NCBI GenBank assembly: GCA_026996895.1
Contig: JALWJX010000002.1
Location: 1-55,677 of the forward strand
Reading direction: 5' to 3'
DNA length: 55,677 bases
From: Candidatus Kapaibacterium sp.
Lineage (GTDB): Bacteria > Bacteroidota > Ignavibacteria > Kapaibacteriales > WFXC01
The position numbers and the translations under genes are program-made. Of the stretch, positions 51,499 to 55,677 are shown piece after piece (the stretch's first letter is position 1; each line of letters begins with the position of its first letter). The notes under the pieces were generated by a model. The model made no database searches, was not told where the DNA came from, and saw only the letters and a program-made list of their open reading frames with translations.

Positions 51499-51573
51499 TT
51501 TTCGCTTCTATCTAAATGTTCCGTTCCGCTCTTTTCCTGCCGCTGTGCTGCCGCCTCCTGTTTGTTGAGCAAA

Positions 51574-51590
51574 TTACGAAAGTTTCGTAA
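51574..51590. promoter_or_regulatory. 17-bp inverted repeat in the divergent kinase/SDR region
   Basis: TTACGAAA, one G and TTTCGTAA form a perfect inverted repeat between the divergent kinase and SDR genes. Both arms overlap promoter-like TTTCGTAA sequences on the two strands, so it may be an operator or simply two back-to-back promoter cores. Confidence 0.5.
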
Positions 51591-51620
51591 ATTCATTGTT
51601 TGTTGAGCAGGAAGGATGAG

Positions 51621-52469
51621 ATGCAGCCTGTTGTGGTGGTAACAGGCGCCAGCTCAGGCATTGGCGCAGCATTGGTCCGGTTGTTAGCAGAAACCAGACG
51701 GTATCAGGTGGTGGCAACGACGCGGCAGGCTTCGTTTCCAAGGATGGTTGAGTTGTTCCGGACGACACCGCAGGTTGCCTGCTATTCTCTGGATGTTGAT
51801 CAATTTGATACGCATACCGAGGTAATAAGAACAATCCATCAGCGCTTTGGACGCATCGATGTGCTGGTCAACAATGCGGCTATTTCGTATCGGGCAGTGG
51901 TGGAAGATATGTCGCCGGAAGAAGAGTATCAGCAGTTTGCGGTAAATTATTTTGGTCCGATGAACTTGATTCGAGCAGTGCTTCCTTTGATGCGATCGCA
52001 GCGATCAGGCAAGATTATCAATGTGTCCTCGGTCGGAGGAATGATGGCGATGCCGACAATGTCTCCTTACAGTGCATCGAAATTTGCACTGGAGGGCGCC
52101 AGCGAGGCTTTGTGGTATGAGGTGCGTCCGTGGAACATTTTTGTCACGCTGGTACAACCTGGCTTTGTACGCTCCGAAGCTTTTCGCAAGGTGCTATTGC
52201 CCCAAAAAGCAAAGCAGAAAGCCCAGCAGCCATACCGATGGGAATATCAGGCAATGCAGCGATTTATCGATCGCCTGATGGAGCGAGCACTAGCAACGCC
52301 GCACTCAGTGGCTCGGGTGATCTATCGCGTTATTCGAGCTCGTAAGCCACCGCTACGGGTGCCGGCGACGCCCGATGCGTGGTTCTTCATCCTGTTCCGC
52401 CGCCTGCTGCCCCGCCGATTATACCACTGGATTTTGTATCATCAATTGCCGCAATGGCATCGACAATGA
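51621..52469 (+). CDS. Short-chain dehydrogenase/reductase
   Basis: A 282-residue classical SDR. The cofactor motif is TGASSGIGAAL (about 8-18), followed by NNAAIS, the catalytic Ser in INVSSVGG and YSASK (Tyr/Lys near 150-154). The substrate is unknown; the adjacent DoxX-like gene and the C-terminal basic patch (LFRRLLPRRLYHW) give no hint. The ATG at 51621 follows AGGAAGGA. Its stop overlaps the next start (ATGA), indicating coupling. Confidence 0.88.
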   Translation: MQPVVVVTGASSGIGAALVRLLAETRRYQVVATTRQASFPRMVELFRTTPQVACYSLDVDQFDTHTEVIRTIHQRFGRIDVLVNNAAISYRAVVEDMSPEEEYQQFAVNYFGPMNLIRAVLPLMRSQRSGKIINVSSVGGMMAMPTMSPYSASKFALEGASEALWYEVRPWNIFVTLVQPGFVRSEAFRKVLLPQKAKQKAQQPYRWEYQAMQRFIDRLMERALATPHSVARVIYRVIRARKPPLRVPATPDAWFFILFRRLLPRRLYHWILYHQLPQWHRQ

Positions 52470-52939
52470 TGGAGCGATTTTCGCAATGGCTGACGCCTGA
52501 TCGGAGCGATTTGCTGTTTCGGTTGTTCTTTAGCCTGATTTTTCTTGGCGTTGGTGCTGAACATCTCTTTGCCGACGACCTGCTCCAGCGCTTAATGCCG
52601 CTATGGGTACCGGCAAAACGTCTGGTTTCCATAGTTTGCGGAATCATTTTGATTTCCGGGGGAGCGATGGTCTTGATTGGATATCAATTACGAAAGGCGG
52701 CCGTTCTCCTGGGCGCTTTCCTGATCGTGGTGACCGCTGCGGTGCATCTGCCGGCACTCCTGGTCACGCCCTCGTTCGTGACCCCGGAGAGTTCCTGGTT
52801 ATGGACTGTACTGCAGCGAAGCAATTTTGCGAAAAATCTCTGCCTCTTGGGCGTGTGTTTTTATCTGTACAACTACACACCGGGGAAGTATAGCTGGACT
52901 TTCTGGCAGCAAAACAGGCAGCGCCAGAGGGAAGATTAA
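52466..52939 (+). CDS. DoxX-like membrane protein
   Basis: A 157-residue protein with four hydrophobic helices (about 20-38, 52-73, 77-97, 115-135 with aromatic residues), fitting the DoxX/DoxD-like family. LFRLFFSLIFLGVGAEHLFADDL resembles the first DoxX helix and loop. Function in this group is unclear, with suggestions of redox or electron transfer. Two ATG codons overlap the SDR stop. It converges on uvrC with a 4-bp overlap of stop codons. Confidence 0.65.
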   Translation: MMERFSQWLTPDRSDLLFRLFFSLIFLGVGAEHLFADDLLQRLMPLWVPAKRLVSIVCGIILISGGAMVLIGYQLRKAAVLLGAFLIVVTAAVHLPALLVTPSFVTPESSWLWTVLQRSNFAKNLCLLGVCFYLYNYTPGKYSWTFWQQNRQRQRED

Positions 52940-54756
52940 GTATCCGGATGAAAGTACCGGTAAATGCGCTCTGCCTGGCGCTTGCCCACCACGCGTTGCA
53001 GCTCGTCCTGTGAAGCGTTCTGAATGTTCGCAATAGAACCAAATGCCTGGAGCAGTTTCTGTGCAGTACGTGGCCCAACGCCAGCAATATCCAGCAGTTC
53101 CGAGGTGAAAATCCGGCGGTTGCGAACGGTTCGGTGAAATTGAACAGCAAACCGATGGGCTTCGTTGCGGATTTGTTGCAGCAGCCGTAAACTGCTGGAG
53201 GTTCGAGGCAGCAGCAGACTTTCTGATTGATTCGGAAGGAAGATTTCTTCCAGTCGCTTTGCCAGTCCAATGGTGGGAATGGTAAGGTGCAATGCTTGCA
53301 GACTGTCCAGCGCTGCGTGCAATTGCCCTTTCCCTCCATCGACCACAATGAGGTCTGGTAACGGCTGGTTTTCCTCCAGCAGACGACGATATCGCCGGTA
53401 CACTACCTCTCGCATCGCCTGATAGTCATCAGCAGGTTGAGCAGTTTGAATGTGATATTTGCGATACTCCGCTTTGCGCGGTTTGCCGTTAACGAAGACA
53501 ATCAGGGCAGAAACAAAGTCGCTGCCCTGCAGATGCGAATTATCGAAGCATTCGATGCGCCGGGGTGGCGTGGGAAGCCGGAGGTCGCGCTGGAGGGAAA
53601 GCAATACGTCAGGAACGCGGTGCAGTTGCTTCAGTTTGTGGAGTTCTATTTCCTGCAACAGATACGCTGCGTTGGTCTGCGCCATCTGGATCAGTGCAAA
53701 TTTGTCACCTCGCTTTGGCACAAAGAGCCGAACTCGTCGAGATGCCCGTTCCTTGAGCCAGGATTCCAGGACTGCAAGGTCAGTGGGTTCAGCCGGCAGG
53801 AAAATTTCGTCCGGGATTTCTTCAGCGTTGAGATAAAACTGTTCAAAAGCTGCCTGAATGAGATCGCCAGCGGAATGGTACTGGCTGTTTTCCAGCAAGA
53901 ATTGATGACGATGGATCAGCCGTCCGTCCCGAATTTTTAAAATGGCCGCCGCTGCTAGGGTGTCGCTCTGGGCAATGCCCCAGACATCCCGGTCGATTGG
54001 TTCGGTGGTCACAATCGTTTGTCGCTCTGCGTATTTCATCAGCAACTGATACCGATCGCGCCAGCGGGCGGCTTCCTCGAAACGTTGTTCGCGTGCTAAC
54101 CGTTCGATAAGTTCTTTCATTTCTTGTGCTACCGTGTCGATGCGTCCTTTAAGAACCTGGATGATCTGCTGAATCATTCCTTGATATTCCTCGGCTGAGA
54201 CCAGTCCTTCGCAGGGACCATCGCAGCGCTGAATCTGGTAGTCCAGGCAGACTCTGTATTTGCCTTGCTGGATAGTCTCTTCTCGCAGCGGCAGTTTGCA
54301 ACTCCGGAATGGGAAAATCATTCGCAACGTTTTTAACAAAGATCGCAGTTGACGGGCATCGGTGTAAGGACCAAAATATCGGCTGCCATCGCGGACAATG
54401 GTGCGGGTTGCAAAGACGCGAGGAAAAGGCTCATTGGTGATGCGGATGTAGGGATATGATTTATCATCGCGCAACTGGATGTTGTACCGGGGACGGTGCT
54501 TTTTGATTAAGGAATTCTCCAGAATCAACGCTTCCATTTCCGAGTTAGTCACGATATACTCGATGTCTGCTACTTTGCGGACCAGCGCTTCCGTTTTGGC
54601 ATCCCGCGGTCGGTGGCTCTGGAAATACGATCGAACCCGCTGGCGGAGGTTGCGAGCCTTGCCGATGTAGAGAATGGAGCCATCATCGGCTTTAAAAAGA
54701 TAAACACCCGGATCAGTCGGTAAAACAGCAATTTTTTGCTTTATTTTCTCATTCAT
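52936..54756 (-). CDS. uvrC: Excinuclease ABC subunit UvrC
   Basis: A 606-residue repair nuclease. The GIY-YIG domain is N-terminal (PGVYLFKADDGSILYIGKARNLRQRV), the Cys-rich segment CLDYQIQRCDGPCEG is near 170-184, a UvrB-binding helix pair follows (EQRFEEAARWRDRYQ), then the RNase H-like endonuclease (IECFDNSHLQGSDFVSALIVF and VVDGGKGQLHAA) and a C-terminal helix-hairpin-helix pair (ELLDIAGVGPRTAQKLLQAFG). It makes both incisions around a UvrA-UvrB-marked lesion. The start has only a weak ribosome site. Confidence 0.97.
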   Translation of the reverse strand: MNEKIKQKIAVLPTDPGVYLFKADDGSILYIGKARNLRQRVRSYFQSHRPRDAKTEALVRKVADIEYIVTNSEMEALILENSLIKKHRPRYNIQLRDDKSYPYIRITNEPFPRVFATRTIVRDGSRYFGPYTDARQLRSLLKTLRMIFPFRSCKLPLREETIQQGKYRVCLDYQIQRCDGPCEGLVSAEEYQGMIQQIIQVLKGRIDTVAQEMKELIERLAREQRFEEAARWRDRYQLLMKYAERQTIVTTEPIDRDVWGIAQSDTLAAAAILKIRDGRLIHRHQFLLENSQYHSAGDLIQAAFEQFYLNAEEIPDEIFLPAEPTDLAVLESWLKERASRRVRLFVPKRGDKFALIQMAQTNAAYLLQEIELHKLKQLHRVPDVLLSLQRDLRLPTPPRRIECFDNSHLQGSDFVSALIVFVNGKPRKAEYRKYHIQTAQPADDYQAMREVVYRRYRRLLEENQPLPDLIVVDGGKGQLHAALDSLQALHLTIPTIGLAKRLEEIFLPNQSESLLLPRTSSSLRLLQQIRNEAHRFAVQFHRTVRNRRIFTSELLDIAGVGPRTAQKLLQAFGSIANIQNASQDELQRVVGKRQAERIYRYFHPDT

Positions 54757-54804
54757 TGCTTGCTTATCATTGTGCTGTGGGTGATGCAGTAAGACGAACG
54801 AACA

Positions 54805-55677
54805 TTAGGACTCCGGGTAGGCAGTAGTCGTTGAGGAGGACTGTGCTCTGGCAGTAAGGAGCCAGTGGTAAACAAAACCTTCAGCCAGGATGCGGAAGGG
54901 AAAGAAAAGAAACAGCAGCGCCAATGTCAGCAGGAGAGCGATCCCCTGATTTGCAATTTCTTCAACCGTTGCAAATTCGAATATTGCGCTGATAAGGATA
55001 GCCAGCGCAATTACGACCACGAAGCTGAGCACTATTCCAATTCCGACAAGAGCGAGATAGAAAAGCAGAAGTCTCCAGCGAATGCCACGGGTAAGAAATC
55101 GGCTGCTACTGAGGGCAGCGATAGGATCCAGCTGGTAGTCGACGACCAGCCATAGAGTCATACAAAACATCAATCCCCAGATAATTCCCGGAATGATGAA
55201 CAGCACCAGTCCGAAGTAGACGATGAGCGTTTGCAACAACCAGGCAATGCCAAATTTTATTATCAGAGAGAGGCGAAAATCCTGGAGAAAAGTTGCTCTG
55301 GACAACGGGAGACCGCGTACGGCGGAAAGCGCAATGCGGTATTGGAGGATCGTTGCCACAAGAAAGCTGCTCAGCAGGAACAGTTCAGTAGCGATGAGCA
55401 TAAGAATGCCAGCAGGATCTTCTGCAATGCCACGGAAAGAAATACGGGGGAAATCCCAGGAATCCCAGGTCATAAAAGTGTCCGGAGCAAAAACAGGATC
55501 GGCGAGGGGAAAGATGAGCTTCAGAAGTTCCAGAAAGAGGAACGCAACAAGGAAGAAAGCACAGAGAACCCCGATAATTGCCCAGCCAGGCGTTCGGAGC
55601 AGATGGGAGAACGCAAAGTGTAGAGCAGCTGCGATCGGGACATCTGGAACATCAGTATTTGTTTCCTTGCGCCAGAA
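54805..55677 (-). CDS. Multi-helix membrane protein, unknown (5' end outside window)
   Basis: The frame is open to the right edge, so the true start is outside. The 290 visible residues contain at least six hydrophobic helices, with the sequence PGIIWGLMFCMTLWLVVDY near the middle resembling the glycerophosphodiesterase-type membrane domains found in many bacteria. An internal ATG at 55473 could be mistaken for the start, but the same frame continues for 68 more codons with two further hydrophobic segments. No enzymatic motif is seen. It is 48 bp upstream of uvrC and may be cotranscribed with it. Confidence 0.6.
   Translation of the reverse strand, partial: FWRKETNTDVPDVPIAAALHFAFSHLLRTPGWAIIGVLCAFFLVAFLFLELLKLIFPLADPVFAPDTFMTWDSWDFPRISFRGIAEDPAGILMLIATELFLLSSFLVATILQYRIALSAVRGLPLSRATFLQDFRLSLIIKFGIAWLLQTLIVYFGLVLFIIPGIIWGLMFCMTLWLVVDYQLDPIAALSSSRFLTRGIRWRLLLFYLALVGIGIVLSFVVVIALAILISAIFEFATVEEIANQGIALLLTLALLFLFFPFRILAEGFVYHWLLTARAQSSSTTTAYPES

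Overview
The window is chromosomal DNA from a Gram-negative bacterium of the Bacteroidota/Chlorobiota side of the FCB group. I cannot name the genus. The evidence is the gene repertoire: type IX secretion (T9SS) hallmarks (PorV-family barrel, PorD, C-terminal sorting domains), a DUF3078 barrel, a TonB-dependent receptor with a carboxypeptidase-regulatory-like N-terminus, a GlyA with the Bacteroidota-type insertion, a 31-residue mS38/COX24-like basic protein and at least one promoter close to the Bacteroidota pattern TTTG-N19-TAnnTTTG. Base composition is near 50% GC, genes are tightly packed with many 4-bp ATGA overlaps, and no insertion sequence, prophage or CRISPR array is visible.

Layout. 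1-3756: end of tsf, then pyrH, frr, grpE, dnaJ (translation and chaperones). 3889-6735: a double helix-hairpin-helix ComEA-like protein, a gene in the position of DUF3822, rsmD and coaD. 6786-8081 (minus): an MgtC/DUF4010 membrane protein. 8286-10715: mreB-mreC-mreD (cell shape). 10898-21538: a surface block with a BNR-repeat secreted protein, a TonB-dependent receptor, a 1326-residue secreted protein of unknown function and a PorV-family barrel. 21600-24510: a NUDIX hydrolase and an EF-G2-type GTPase. 24747-26494: a phosphoribosyltransferase overlapping a divergent DprA, the composition of the DprA-PPRT anti-phage system. 26589-30193 (minus): a His-tailed membrane protein, a soluble TonB C-terminal domain, an ArgD-type aminotransferase and a DUF3078 barrel, with tRNA-Ser(CGA) and tRNA-Leu(CAG) on the plus strand.

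30386-33276 (minus): glyA, a small T9SS cargo and free-methionine-sulfoxide reductase. 33371-34381: HU, a TPR lipid-side protein and the 31-residue protein. 34408-35181 (minus): RodZ. 35267-39851: a FliK-like C-terminal-domain protein, a barrel protein, a HIT hydrolase, rsmA and an Aur1-like PAP2 enzyme. 39848-44372 (minus): ftsY, a lipoprotein, rsmI, tadA and porD. 44391-47158: two outer-membrane proteins, the second joining a ComEA-like hairpin to a barrel. 47142-51498 (minus): a propeller sensor kinase and a REC-HisKA protein with a decayed ATPase domain. 51621-52939: an SDR and a DoxX-like protein. 52936-55677 (minus): uvrC and a membrane protein cut by the window edge.

How it works together: most of the window is housekeeping (ribosome biogenesis, tRNA modification, targeting, repair, cell shape). 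On top lies an outer-membrane and secretion theme, with T9SS cargo, PorV-like and PorD factors, a TonB receptor and several barrels. The accessory pieces most worth following are the PRTase-DprA pair, the receptor/cargo/PorV cluster, the FliK-like orphan, the hairpin-barrel fusion and the two-protein phosphorelay.
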